Positions 27,540 to 36,682 of a DNA stretch of 64,000 bases are shown here, in pieces. How positions within the stretch are numbered: the stretch's first letter is position 1; every line of letters starts with the position of its first letter. Under the pieces are notes generated by a model that did no database searches, had not been told where the DNA came from, and worked only from the letters and a program-made list of their open reading frames with translations. Both the position numbers and the translations under genes were made by a program. Origin of the DNA: Ohtaekwangia sp035628875 (GTDB lineage: Bacteria > Bacteroidota > Bacteroidia > Cytophagales > Cyclobacteriaceae); contig DASPIZ010000146.1 of NCBI GenBank assembly GCA_035628875.1, positions 54,472-118,471 of the forward strand. Reading direction: 5' to 3'.

Positions 27540-27728
27540 AAGTAGGAAAAGCCGCGAGTTTCTTAACCGCAAAGGTGCAAAGCCGCTGAGTTACGCAAAG
27601 CCGAAAACCAATTTTGAAGAATAAGATCGAATCAATTTTCGAACACCAACCTCAAACATGAACTTCAAATTTTAAATGATTCAATCAATATACCCCGAAT
27701 CCTTCAACTTTGAACCATGAACTTTGAA
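27540..27728. repeat. Intergenic word-like repeats downstream of the nitrilase gene
   Basis: This patch contains ACCGCAAAGGTGCAAAGCCGC and GAGTTACGCAAAGC (about 27569-27602), then CAACCTCAAACATGAACTTC and TTTGAACCATGAACTTTGAA (about 27640-27729). The first pair recurs at 52.4 kb and the second at 62-63 kb. No coding potential was seen. Confidence 0.6.
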
Positions 27729-27731
27729 CTA

Positions 27732-28553
27732 CTAAAAATCGGTCTCTTCATATTCTTCAAACTCGATGGTAAAATCATCGGCATCGAAGTGTGATGGAAA
27801 GCGGTCTCGGAATGCTTCTAAAGCATTGGTGCTTAACTCAACCGTATGAATTGTCTCTGCTCCTTCATTGGTAAAAATCGGTTCGCCTTTAGGACTAATG
27901 ATAGAGGAATGACCATTGTGTTCTACGCCACTGCCATCCTGGCCAATACGATTCACACCTACAACATAACTCAGGTTTTCAATAGCGCGGGCGCGTAGTA
28001 ATGTATCCCATGCTTCAATTCTAGCGGTGGGCCAATTTGCTACGTAAACAGCAACGTCATACGAAAGCTTATCGGTAACTTTATCATACCGGTTGCGGCT
28101 CCATACCGGAAAACGGAGATCATAACAAACCAACGGGCATATTTTCCAACCCTTCCAAGTGGAAATTAACAAGCTTTCTCCGGCAGAAAATGTTTTATGT
28201 TCATTCGCCATACGGAAAAGATGGCGTTTATCGTAGGTCTTAAAATTTCCTCCGGGTTCCATCCACAATAAACGGTTGTAATAACGATCATGCACTTTCA
28301 CGATGTAACTGCCCAATATAAGTGCGCCGGTTTGATCAGCCATCTGCTTCATCCACTTAAACGTACGCATGTTCATGTGTTCCGCATGCTTTGACGCGGC
28401 CATGGTGAAACCCGTGGTAAACATTTCAGGGAGTACAATTACATCTGTAGAACCGCTGATTCGCCATATTTTCTCTTCAAACATTGAAAGATTGGCATCC
28501 GGGTCTTCCCAATGGAGGTCTGATTGTATGATCGTAATTTTTAAATCCTGCAT
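27732..28553 (-). CDS. Nitrilase-family amidase, omega-amidase (YafV) type
   Basis: From the ATG at 28553 the protein has 273 residues. The open frame continues 11 codons upstream without family similarity. The nitrilase triad is visible: Glu in VLPEMFTTGF, Lys in YDKRHLF and Cys in PLVCYDLRFPVW. The pattern fits the omega-amidase branch, which hydrolyses 2-oxoglutaramate or 2-oxosuccinamate. The gene immediately upstream encodes an aminotransferase that can generate such omega-amides when glutamine is the amino donor, which supports this reading. Confidence 0.85.
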   Translation of the reverse strand: MQDLKITIIQSDLHWEDPDANLSMFEEKIWRISGSTDVIVLPEMFTTGFTMAASKHAEHMNMRTFKWMKQMADQTGALILGSYIVKVHDRYYNRLLWMEPGGNFKTYDKRHLFRMANEHKTFSAGESLLISTWKGWKICPLVCYDLRFPVWSRNRYDKVTDKLSYDVAVYVANWPTARIEAWDTLLRARAIENLSYVVGVNRIGQDGSGVEHNGHSSIISPKGEPIFTNEGAETIHTVELSTNALEAFRDRFPSHFDADDFTIEFEEYEETDF

Positions 28554-28732
28554 AATGGGGATGATTTCGGACCGCAAAGAAAACAAAAGCAGGGGTAAAT
28601 GGGAAGCCTTTTTTAACGAGAGCGGCAGATCGGTACGTTATTAAGGCAGGAAGGCGCAAATGAAGCTCACACATGCCTTCCGGAAGATAATATTTTTTGG
28701 GCGGCGATTTAAATACTGGTTTGAAACGATAT

Positions 28733-29878
28733 TCAAAGCTTCCGAAGAATTTCACATGCCTTGAACAAGGTTTCTTCTTTTTTCGCAAAACAAAATCGCA
28801 ATAAATGATTGTCAGTTTTATCCTGATAAAACACCGATACCGGAATAGAAGCAACGCCCAATCGTTGCGTTAATTCTTTCGCCATATCAACATCGCGTCC
28901 ATGATGAAAGTGTTGATAAGAACACAACTGAAAATACGATCCGTCGGTGTGAAGTGGTTCCAGTGATGAACCTTTAAGATGTTCCAGGAAAAAATCGCGT
29001 TTATGCTGATAGAATTTTCCCAGTTCTTCGTAGCGTGTTGAATCCGTGAGATATTCAGCCAGGGCAAGTTGTACCGATGTATTCACGCTGAAAGTAATGT
29101 ATTGATGTGCCTTCCGGATTTCATGTTGTAAGTAAGCCGGACTTACGGTATATCCTACCTTCCACCCTGTAGCATGAAATGTTTTCCCGAATGAAAACAA
29201 GGCGATGCTTTGTGCAGCCAGATCAGGATATCGTAAAACGCTTTGATGTGTCTGCTCATCGAAGACGATGCGTTCATAAACCTCGTCGCTTAATACAATT
29301 AACTTGTTTTCCAATGCGATGGACTGCAGCTCCAGCATATCTTCGGCTTTCAATACCACGCCACAGGGATTGTGTGGGGTATTGATCATAATCATTTTTG
29401 TACGCGATGTAATCTTCGACCGAACCGCTGCCCAGTCCGGTGTATAGCCAGGGAACTTCAGGTTGATATGCACCGGAACACCACCGTTCAGACGAATTGC
29501 CGGATCATAAGAATCATAAGACGGATCAAAGAGAATCACTTCGTCACCCGGGCTTATAAAAGCTGCGATTGCCGCGTAAATAGCCTCTGTAGCGCCTGCT
29601 GTAATTGTAATTTCGTCTTCCGGATCAACGGTATGGTTATACGTTTTTGACACGATTTCTGCTATGGCCTTGCGAAGCGAAAATACACCGGGCATTGGCG
29701 CATACTGATGATGACCTGCCAACATGTACTTATGCACCAGTTCCACCAGTTGTGGATCAATTTCAAAATCCGGGAATCCCTGGGAAAGGTTGATCGCGTT
29801 GTAATCCTGCGCCAGCTTCGACATGACGGTAAAGATGGTAGTCCCGACATCGGGGAGACGCGATTTGATCTCAATCAT
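28733..29878 (-). CDS. PLP-dependent methionine/aromatic aminotransferase (YbdL-like)
   Basis: This 381-residue class I aminotransferase has the PLP lysine in FSFGKTFHATGWKVGY and other fold-type I landmarks (NLSQGFPDF, TAGATEAIYAA, MINTPHNPCGVV, LSDEVYERIVF). The NLSQGFPDF and GKTFHATGWK text is typical of the methionine aminotransferase and kynurenine transaminase group. With the omega-amidase downstream (179-base gap) it would form a glutamine transaminase-omega-amidase pair that returns 2-oxo-4-methylthiobutyrate to methionine. That role is inferred from gene order. Confidence 0.88.
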   Translation of the reverse strand: MIEIKSRLPDVGTTIFTVMSKLAQDYNAINLSQGFPDFEIDPQLVELVHKYMLAGHHQYAPMPGVFSLRKAIAEIVSKTYNHTVDPEDEITITAGATEAIYAAIAAFISPGDEVILFDPSYDSYDPAIRLNGGVPVHINLKFPGYTPDWAAVRSKITSRTKMIMINTPHNPCGVVLKAEDMLELQSIALENKLIVLSDEVYERIVFDEQTHQSVLRYPDLAAQSIALFSFGKTFHATGWKVGYTVSPAYLQHEIRKAHQYITFSVNTSVQLALAEYLTDSTRYEELGKFYQHKRDFFLEHLKGSSLEPLHTDGSYFQLCSYQHFHHGRDVDMAKELTQRLGVASIPVSVFYQDKTDNHLLRFCFAKKEETLFKACEILRKL

Positions 29879-29908
29879 AAAGAAAATGTTCCGTTAGATT
29901 GAGGTGAC

Positions 29909-30463
29909 TTACTTTTTTAGTGGAGCTAGGATTCTATATTCTGTGTCTACTTTTCCTTTGGAAATGTCTGCAAGTTTGCCCTTTAATAAACGTTTCTTCA
30001 ATGGCGTTAGGTAGTCAACAAACATCTTGCCCTCAATGTGGTCGTATTCATGCTGAATGATACGGGCCCGCATACCATCGTATTCATCTTCTTTAAGTTC
30101 CCAGTTCTCATTATAATATCGGATCTTGAGTTTTTCCTTACGGGAAACTTTTTCTCTAATGTTCGGTATGCTTAGACACCCTTCCTCGAATTCCCACGGT
30201 GTTCCAATTTCTTCAATCAATTGCGGGTTAAGGAAGACTTTTTTGAAATCTTCCATATCTTCCTCATCTTCAAGCATCGTTCCATCAACAATAAAAAGCC
30301 GTATGCTCTTGCCGATCTGCGGAGCCGCCAAGCCGATGCCGCTTGCTCCATGCATTGTTTCAAACATGTCATCAATCAGCTGTTTTATATCTGTTCCAGG
30401 CGCGATATCTTTTGCACGTTGGCGAAGCACCGGGTCGCCATACATTATAATGGGATAGATCAT
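29909..30463 (-). CDS. def: Peptide deformylase
   Basis: The 184-residue metalloenzyme removes the formyl group from nascent N-terminal Met. All three family motifs are present: GIGLAAPQIG, EEGCLSIPN and QHEYDHIEG (HExxH-type metal site). The start IYPIIMYGDPVLR is standard. It lies 69 bases after ruvX on the same strand and has a -7-like element almost touching the start codon. Confidence 0.97.
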   Translation of the reverse strand: MIYPIIMYGDPVLRQRAKDIAPGTDIKQLIDDMFETMHGASGIGLAAPQIGKSIRLFIVDGTMLEDEEDMEDFKKVFLNPQLIEEIGTPWEFEEGCLSIPNIREKVSRKEKLKIRYYNENWELKEDEYDGMRARIIQHEYDHIEGKMFVDYLTPLKKRLLKGKLADISKGKVDTEYRILAPLKK

Positions 30464-30467
30464 AATA

Positions 30468-30475
30468 CAAAGGTA
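30468..30475 (-). promoter_or_regulatory. Promoter-like -7 element next to the def start
   Basis: TACCTTTG on the minus strand matches TAnnTTTG exactly and is preceded at the right distance (19 bases) by TTTC, close to TTTG. It ends only 4 bases before the def ATG, so if used, the transcript would have almost no leader. Confidence 0.45.
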
Positions 30476-30532
30476 AAAGAGAATTAGAATTTTAGAAACC
30501 GGGATTTCAACGTGGCAAAGGCCGGGGTAAAA

Positions 30533-30946
30533 TTAACGCCTTGCTTCTAAGAACGACTGGAGGATAATGGCAGCACTTATCTTATCTACATTGGCTTTAT
30601 CGCGGCGATCTTTTTTTTTCATCCCGCCAGCGATCATGGCCTGCATCGCCATCCTGCTCGTAAATCGTTCGTCGGCAAGGTGGATTGGTTTTGCCGGGAA
30701 TATTTTTTTTAATTCTTCCACAAACGCCCGCACCAGTGGAGCCATTTCAGAGTCTTCATTCAGCAAGGTTTTCGGCATACCCACTACAAATTCATCAACG
30801 GTCTCACGAAGGACGTAGGCCTGTAAGTACGGGATCAGATCATTTGTTAAAACCGTATCCAACGGCGTAGCAATGATCCGCAAGGTATCAGTTACTGCCA
30901 ACCCAGTTCTTTTTTTACCATAATCAACTGCCATAATTCGCCCCAT
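30533..30946 (-). CDS. ruvX: YqgF/RuvX family putative Holliday junction resolvase
   Basis: This 137-residue RNase H-fold protein has the N-terminal acidic motif MAVDYGKKRTGLAV, the EFVVGMPKTL strand and LADERFTS, as in YqgF/RuvX. The Escherichia coli homologue is essential and acts in 16S rRNA 5'-end processing; a resolvase role was proposed for others. It follows the esterase gene by 19 bases and precedes def. Confidence 0.93.
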   Translation of the reverse strand: MGRIMAVDYGKKRTGLAVTDTLRIIATPLDTVLTNDLIPYLQAYVLRETVDEFVVGMPKTLLNEDSEMAPLVRAFVEELKKIFPAKPIHLADERFTSRMAMQAMIAGGMKKKDRRDKANVDKISAAIILQSFLEARR

Positions 30947-30965
30947 AAGCTCTAACGTAAGTGTA

Positions 30966-32024
30966 CTACCATTTTAAAGTATTCTTCAGGTATGTCGTCA
31001 ACTCTTTCGCAATCAACTGATGTTCCTGTAAATCTGGATGACCGCCACATCCACTGTTATAACTACGGGAAAAGAAAAATTTACTTACCCGTTTGTCACC
31101 TGCATCCTGAACATGCTTTACGATTCCCGAAAGATAATTTTTAAGAAGGGCTTTCAGTTTCTCATCGGCCATCGGACTGGTAAGTACAACAATATGGGCT
31201 TTGGGATAGTGACTACGGATCGATCGGATAAATTGAACATATGCAGAAGAAAACGTTACGGAATCCTGGGCGCCATCATTCTGACCAAGTGCAATGGTTA
31301 CTGCGTCAGGCTGATATTTATTAAAATCCCACGCAATGGTGTCATCACTTTGATTTACCTTATCAAATACCTGGGGCATCGTTACCTTCATATTACAACA
31401 ACTGTGAATCAAGCCTATTCCGGAAACTGCGCTCAGGTGCCACTCGGCATCTAACGCACGCGCTACTGTTGGACCATAACTTTCATAGGCGTTGTGCTGA
31501 TCGTACCATTGACCTGCATCACACGGAATTACTGAAAGGTCACTTCCCGTGCCACAGGTAATAGAATTGCCAATGAATTCGAGTTTTCGTTGTGGCTTTT
31601 TAACTGCCAATAATTTTTCACATTTTATGCCAATAAATTCCAGGTAGCCAATATTGGATTCAGTGCTCTTACAAATGGTCAAGGTGTGCTCCCCATCCGC
31701 CAAACCTTCTGCTGCAAGAATGGTATTCGTTTGACCTCTGGTTTGGATGCGTTTCACTGTTCCATCGACAACCACGGAAATATAATTATGCGAATTGCCC
31801 CAAAGCACCTGGTCGTTTATGATAATCTCACAACGGCTACCTTTGAATTTCGCCTGAATGTAAACGCCGGGCTGCCAGAATCTGGGTTGTTTCGGATTTG
31901 TAAAATCAATCCTACCTGTGTATTCAATTAAGGGATGATCAGCTTCAAAAAAGGATTCTATTTGTTGTGCCGATGTCGGGAAACAAAAAATCACTAAAAC
32001 GAAAATTGCGAATGCTTTGTGCAT
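30966..32024 (-). CDS. Secreted SGNH esterase, CE2 acetyl-esterase type
   Basis: The 352-residue protein has a signal peptide (MHKAFAIFVLVIFCFPTSAQ), an N-terminal beta-sandwich (about 25-130) and an SGNH hydrolase domain. Block I is FIGNSITCG with the catalytic Ser, block III is LGQNDG and the C-terminal catalytic His lies in CGGHPDLQEH. This two-domain layout is that of CE2 carbohydrate esterases, which deacetylate xylan and other glycans. No polysaccharide utilisation locus surrounds it, though a GH3 glycosidase lies 25 kb away. The gene is probably co-transcribed with ruvX. Confidence 0.85.
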   Translation of the reverse strand: MHKAFAIFVLVIFCFPTSAQQIESFFEADHPLIEYTGRIDFTNPKQPRFWQPGVYIQAKFKGSRCEIIINDQVLWGNSHNYISVVVDGTVKRIQTRGQTNTILAAEGLADGEHTLTICKSTESNIGYLEFIGIKCEKLLAVKKPQRKLEFIGNSITCGTGSDLSVIPCDAGQWYDQHNAYESYGPTVARALDAEWHLSAVSGIGLIHSCCNMKVTMPQVFDKVNQSDDTIAWDFNKYQPDAVTIALGQNDGAQDSVTFSSAYVQFIRSIRSHYPKAHIVVLTSPMADEKLKALLKNYLSGIVKHVQDAGDKRVSKFFFSRSYNSGCGGHPDLQEHQLIAKELTTYLKNTLKW

Positions 32025-32180
32025 GGCTACGATTTAATGGCAATCTATGAAATAACATTATAATGGCAGTTAGCCCGTCGTCGTAAAAATTATTCGATGC
32101 AAGGAGTTAAACTGGAGGTTAAGGTTACTTATCTGTTTGCCTATCTTGCGTTGCTATACAATCAATTTTGCAATGGGGCG

Positions 32181-33017
32181 TTAACCGAAGATGATGGTTT
32201 TGTTTCGATAGACAAATACCCTGTCACTCAATACAAGTTTGAGTGAACGCGCAAGCACGATCTTTTCCACATCGTGACCGGCCAGGGCCATTTCTTTTGC
32301 ACTGTGAGAATGCGCTACCGGTATAACACTTTGTGCAATGATCGGCCCTTCATCCAATTGGTCGTTTACAAAATGTGCGGTGGCACCAATGATTTTTACG
32401 CCACGTTCGTAGGCTTGGTTATAAGGATTAGCACCGGCAAAAGCTGGTAAAAAAGAATGGTGAATATTAACGATTCGATTATTATAATGCCGGATGAATG
32501 CAGGTGAAAGAATCCGCATGTATTTAGCCAACACCAAAAAATCAGGTGTATATGTCTGCAGCGTTGTGATTATCTCATCTTCATGTTGTTCACGTGATTT
32601 TCCTTCATGACTTATGAAATGAAACGGGATGGAAAATTTTTGTGTCAGGTCTTCCAGGTTCTGATAATTGCTGATTACACATTTGATGTTAGCCTGTAAT
32701 TCACCAAACGCATGACGAATCAACAGGTCACTTAAGCAATGGTGCTCACGCGTTACCAGGATGCAAATATCACGTTTCTCCTGAACACTTAATTTTATTG
32801 TTGCTGATTCAGGCAACACCGATTGAAGCTCATGCAAAAATTGTTGCTGATTAAATTCACCGGCAAACTCTGTTCGCATGAAAAAATGATTGAAGGTCTT
32901 TTCCACAAACTCATCATTGCTTACAATGTTGAGATTATGATTAACGATAACACCTGTAATTTTGAAGATGAGCCCAGGCTGATCAGCACAATGGATGAGG
33001 AGGGTTGTGATTGTCAT
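32181..33017 (-). CDS. purU: Formyltetrahydrofolate deformylase
   Basis: The 278-residue enzyme hydrolyses 10-formyl-THF to formate and THF, adjusting the one-carbon pool. An N-terminal ACT domain (LLIHCADQPGLIFKITGVI) precedes the formyltransferase-fold domain with NIHHSFLPAFAGANPY and TAHFVNDQLDEGPIIAQ, which contain the catalytic His and Asp. It follows the epimerase gene by 12 bases on the same strand. Confidence 0.96.
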   Translation of the reverse strand: MTITTLLIHCADQPGLIFKITGVIVNHNLNIVSNDEFVEKTFNHFFMRTEFAGEFNQQQFLHELQSVLPESATIKLSVQEKRDICILVTREHHCLSDLLIRHAFGELQANIKCVISNYQNLEDLTQKFSIPFHFISHEGKSREQHEDEIITTLQTYTPDFLVLAKYMRILSPAFIRHYNNRIVNIHHSFLPAFAGANPYNQAYERGVKIIGATAHFVNDQLDEGPIIAQSVIPVAHSHSAKEMALAGHDVEKIVLARSLKLVLSDRVFVYRNKTIIFG

Positions 33018-33029
33018 TGCAATTGCGCA

Positions 33030-33902
33030 CTAATAGGATTTGATGCTCCAGTTTCTGGACCATTTCTGACCACGTGAAATCTTTTGCATCCCCTCCTTGT
33101 TCACCAGCTGCTTATCGTGATGCACCGCGTCTGCAATACCACACCAGGGTTCGAGGCAAATAAAATCAGCATTCTTTGCCGCCCATAAGGCAAAATAGGG
33201 GAACCCTGCAAAGAAAAAATCAACGCCATGGTTATGCTTTGATGATTTCATGGAGATACAATCTGACTTCATGTTCTTGAACACCAGGGCATCATGGTGG
33301 AACATTTCCTTCTTTAAGGCAAGCCTCGTTGTATTATGCAGCAACGAATAAGATTCATTCATCATTAAACCTTCCGGGGAAAGCTTCCAGCACTGTGCTG
33401 ACTCTGTTGAATTAAATTCAAGGAAGTAATCTTCATAAATTGTTCCTTCCGTAAGCGGAATTTTGAAAGCCGGATGAGCACCGAGGGAAAAATACATGGG
33501 CATTGATCCTTCGTTGACCACTTCATAAGTCACAGTGACGGTATAATCATTGATCTGGTAAACGATTCGAAGTGAAAATGAGAACGGATAAAGGACCAGT
33601 GTTTCGAGACTACTCTCCAGCAAGAATGTCGCTGTATCAATCGTTTTTGATTCCAGCTCAAAAATACGGTCCCGTGCAAATCCATGCCGTGACAGCGTGT
33701 AACTTTTGTCATTAAAAGAATAGGATCCGTCCTTTAACGCACCTACAATGGGAAACAACACCGGGGAGGTTTTACTCCAGAAAGCCGGATCGCCGGACCA
33801 CATATATTCTAATCCGGTTTTTTTATTGAACACACTAAAAAGCTCAGCGCCTTTTTTATGGATGCTGACTTTTAACGCGTGGTTCTCGAGTACTACACAC
33901 AT
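33030..33902 (-). CDS. Aldose 1-epimerase family protein (LacX-like)
   Basis: This 290-residue protein has the galactose mutarotase-like beta-sandwich. The catalytic-region text LGAHPAFKIPL is visible, together with FPIVGALKDGSY and CLEPWCGIADAVHHDKQ. The LacX/YihR-like branch lacks a firm physiological substrate. It lies between ppc (3 bases) and purU (12 bases), all minus strand, so the three probably share a transcript. Confidence 0.9.
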   Translation of the reverse strand: MCVVLENHALKVSIHKKGAELFSVFNKKTGLEYMWSGDPAFWSKTSPVLFPIVGALKDGSYSFNDKSYTLSRHGFARDRIFELESKTIDTATFLLESSLETLVLYPFSFSLRIVYQINDYTVTVTYEVVNEGSMPMYFSLGAHPAFKIPLTEGTIYEDYFLEFNSTESAQCWKLSPEGLMMNESYSLLHNTTRLALKKEMFHHDALVFKNMKSDCISMKSSKHNHGVDFFFAGFPYFALWAAKNADFICLEPWCGIADAVHHDKQLVNKEGMQKISRGQKWSRNWSIKSY

Positions 33903-33905
33903 GCG

Positions 33906-36470
33906 TTATGCAGAGTTACGCGCGGCGTTGATGATACCAAACATACAGCGCACAACAAGCTTGCGATAGTGTTTTTCATGTTCTTTATTTTTTGCATCTA
34001 GGTTTCGTAATTGATGTAACGCGAACTGCTGAATTGTGATCAACGGTAACACTATACGCTCACGCAGCTTCACAGAGTCGCGGTTCACCGGCGTGTTTTC
34101 CATAAGTTCCGAAAAGCCGGAAACCTCCAGTATCATACTGGTCGACAATTTATATTCTGCGTGCATGATGTTCCAGAATTCACCAAAGTCTTTATCCTTG
34201 CCAAGGTAAGCTGTCGCTGGAAAATATGATTTAGACAATGACATCATGCTGTTGCTTAACAATGTGCGGAAGAAAAGTGAACTCTTGAACAGATGTTTGA
34301 TCTCTTTCATTTTGCCCTGACGTTTCAACTCACGCAACGCCGACCCCACACCATAAAAACCAGGAATATTTTGTTTCATCTGAGCCCACGATCCAACAAA
34401 TGGAATCGCACGTAAATCTTCAAACTTCAAACTTCCTGAATTTCGTTTTACAGGTCGCGATCCGATGTTGATATCGCCAAAGAAAGAAAGGGGCGTGATC
34501 TTTTCAAGGTAGGGAACAAACCGCGGATGTTTCTTCAAGGCCAGATATGCTTTGTGGCCTTCATCTGCAAGCGAATCCAATAAAGCTTTCTCTTCCGGTC
34601 TTAATTCATTGCGTGTGCGAAAGGTCGAATTTTCAACACCGGCAGAAAGTAATTGTTCTAGGTTATACAAACATGAAACATGCTTGCCAAAATTCGAACT
34701 GATCGTTTGGCCCTGCACTGTTATCTGTACTTCCTTATCTTCGATGGTCTCGCCCAACGAAGCGTAAAAGTCATGCGTGTTTCCTCCGCCACGTGCCGGT
34801 GGTCCTCCACGACCATCGAAGAACACTGCGGTAAATCCGCTATCACGGGTAATCCGGGTAAGGTTTTCTTTAGCGCCAAAGATTGACCAGTTCGCGCGGA
34901 GATAACCGCCGTCTTTCGTTCCATCAGAGAACCCAAGCATGATACATTGTTTGCCTCCCCGGCGCTTCAAATGTTCACGATATGCCGGAATACTATAAAG
35001 CGAAGCCATAATTGACTCACTATTCTTCAGGTCTTCAATTGTTTCAAACAGCGGAACAATATCCAGGTTAAACTGGTCATTTTTACCCAGTATAAGTTTT
35101 GCAAGTTGAAAGACCCGAATCACATCTAAAGCGGACTGGCAATTGCTGATGACATAACGCTGGCATGCTTCCGGGCCGTTCTGTTCCTGAATCTGACCTA
35201 TTACATTTATACTTTCAATCAACTCGCTGACAAATGCGTCGTCAAATTTCAGTGACGACGGCTTAAACTGAAGTCCCAATAATACCTCGATCTTTTCATC
35301 TTCCGACAAGGTTTCGAACTTGCTCAACTTTTTGTTTTTGCTTTGAAGCTTGGCGAGGATCGACTCCCATGCATAGGCATGTTTACGGCTATCCTGTCGG
35401 ATGTCCATACTTGCAAAATAAAAACCAAAAATTTTCACCTTGAGAATAAACTCATCAAGGAGATTCAGAAAAAGCCCTTTATGGCGGTTGATCAACACTT
35501 CCCGTGCTTCAAGCAGGTCGATGAGTAACTCATCCGGTTGCTCGTATTTTTCACCATGGCCACCACCATAAGCAATGGGATAAATTTTCCGTTCTGCCCT
35601 TGTAATAATGTGGTCTACGCCTTTGAATGTAAGTCTTCTTTTCAAAAAGCGAAGATCACGGTGATACGATCGTAGTAATCCTTCCTGCAGGCGATGCGCT
35701 ACCTGTAAAGTAATCTCATGCGTAACAAACGGATTGCCGTCACGATCTCCACCGGGCCAGAATCCAATTTTGATCAGGTCGTAATTTTTCCAATCCTCCA
35801 GCTTAATATCGAGACCTTTCATCAGCTTGATGATGATTTCGGGAATAGCATGATAAAATACGTTTTCAAGAAACCAGCAGAGACTTGCTGCTTCTTCAAA
35901 AGGTGACGGTTTTGACTTGTTAAAAAACGGCGTTTTACCAAGCTGACGAAGCAAAAGATTAATGTGTTCGATCTTATTGGTACGGATAGCTTGTTCAAGA
36001 TCGTTGATAATCGCCAGGACGTTACCGGGATAAAATTGCGTGGGGTGAGCCGTAAGGACAATACGAACACTAAAGTCTTCCAGCTTTTTCTTCAACTCCT
36101 CCTCAACGCCTTCTGACTTTGCACGCATTAACAAAGCGCTAACAGTACCTGCTCCGTTGACGTCGTTGATCTCATCAAATGCAGCATCTTCTATGCTATC
36201 GAACAGCACCACCTGACGTTCCGCATATTGAATAAAACCAAAAAGCAGGTTGAATTGCTCTTCGGCATTGGCCTGCGGTGTGAAGTCGGTAAAAAATTTC
36301 TTAATGATCGCGCTTGGATCTTTTCCTTTTTCAAAACCTTTCTCGCATAATTGCTGCAGGAGGGGCAACAGTGTTCCAGTACGATAAATTCCGGTATAAG
36401 GAAGATTCAGAAAAAGACTGTTATACATGTGATAACGTGTGGAAACAGTCTCATTAAATTGACTCGGCAT
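33906..36470 (-). CDS. ppc: Phosphoenolpyruvate carboxylase
   Basis: The 854-residue enzyme adds bicarbonate to PEP to form oxaloacetate. Key sites are the His in VLTAHPTQFYPG, FWPGGDRDGNPFVT, FFDGRGGPPARGGG and the His/Lys regions around LGFSDGTKDGGYL. Compared with the classical enzyme, the usual GYSDSxKDAG is GFSDGTKDGG, and the C-terminus, normally RNTG, is RNSA. Both differences may be lineage features. It leads the ppc-epimerase-purU run and has a -7 element upstream. Confidence 0.95.
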   Translation of the reverse strand: MPSQFNETVSTRYHMYNSLFLNLPYTGIYRTGTLLPLLQQLCEKGFEKGKDPSAIIKKFFTDFTPQANAEEQFNLLFGFIQYAERQVVLFDSIEDAAFDEINDVNGAGTVSALLMRAKSEGVEEELKKKLEDFSVRIVLTAHPTQFYPGNVLAIINDLEQAIRTNKIEHINLLLRQLGKTPFFNKSKPSPFEEAASLCWFLENVFYHAIPEIIIKLMKGLDIKLEDWKNYDLIKIGFWPGGDRDGNPFVTHEITLQVAHRLQEGLLRSYHRDLRFLKRRLTFKGVDHIITRAERKIYPIAYGGGHGEKYEQPDELLIDLLEAREVLINRHKGLFLNLLDEFILKVKIFGFYFASMDIRQDSRKHAYAWESILAKLQSKNKKLSKFETLSEDEKIEVLLGLQFKPSSLKFDDAFVSELIESINVIGQIQEQNGPEACQRYVISNCQSALDVIRVFQLAKLILGKNDQFNLDIVPLFETIEDLKNSESIMASLYSIPAYREHLKRRGGKQCIMLGFSDGTKDGGYLRANWSIFGAKENLTRITRDSGFTAVFFDGRGGPPARGGGNTHDFYASLGETIEDKEVQITVQGQTISSNFGKHVSCLYNLEQLLSAGVENSTFRTRNELRPEEKALLDSLADEGHKAYLALKKHPRFVPYLEKITPLSFFGDINIGSRPVKRNSGSLKFEDLRAIPFVGSWAQMKQNIPGFYGVGSALRELKRQGKMKEIKHLFKSSLFFRTLLSNSMMSLSKSYFPATAYLGKDKDFGEFWNIMHAEYKLSTSMILEVSGFSELMENTPVNRDSVKLRERIVLPLITIQQFALHQLRNLDAKNKEHEKHYRKLVVRCMFGIINAARNSA

Positions 36471-36492
36471 TCGATTGTAATTTGAAAACTAA

Positions 36493-36500
36493 CAAAGTTA
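36493..36500 (-). promoter_or_regulatory. Promoter -7 element for ppc
   Basis: TAACTTTG on the minus strand matches TAnnTTTG exactly, 22 bases before the ppc ATG. A -33 element is not clear. Confidence 0.5.
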
Positions 36501-36627
36501 TCAAATAGTCAATGCACGTGGCGTATACCCAGCGGAATTACAAATTTTATTTTCGTAAACGTTTTCGATGAAATATTTCCTAAAATGGCGAAAACCACCG
36601 GAGTGCAATTGTCATATTTTCATTCAT

Positions 36628-36660
36628 AAAAAAGCACAACACCGAATGTGGTGTTGTGCT
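36628..36660 (-). terminator. Rho-independent terminator of the DUF1573 gene
   Basis: A perfect 11-base stem (AGCACAACACC and its complement) with a 6-base loop is followed on the minus strand by six T. It lies 22 bases after the stop of the DUF1573 gene. Confidence 0.88.
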
Positions 36661-36682
36661 ATTCTTTGACATTGCTGGAACA

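Noticed and set aside
28477..28854. Open frame of 125 codons on the minus strand
   Set aside because: It spans the end of the aminotransferase gene, the gap and the start of the nitrilase gene in a different frame and matches nothing.
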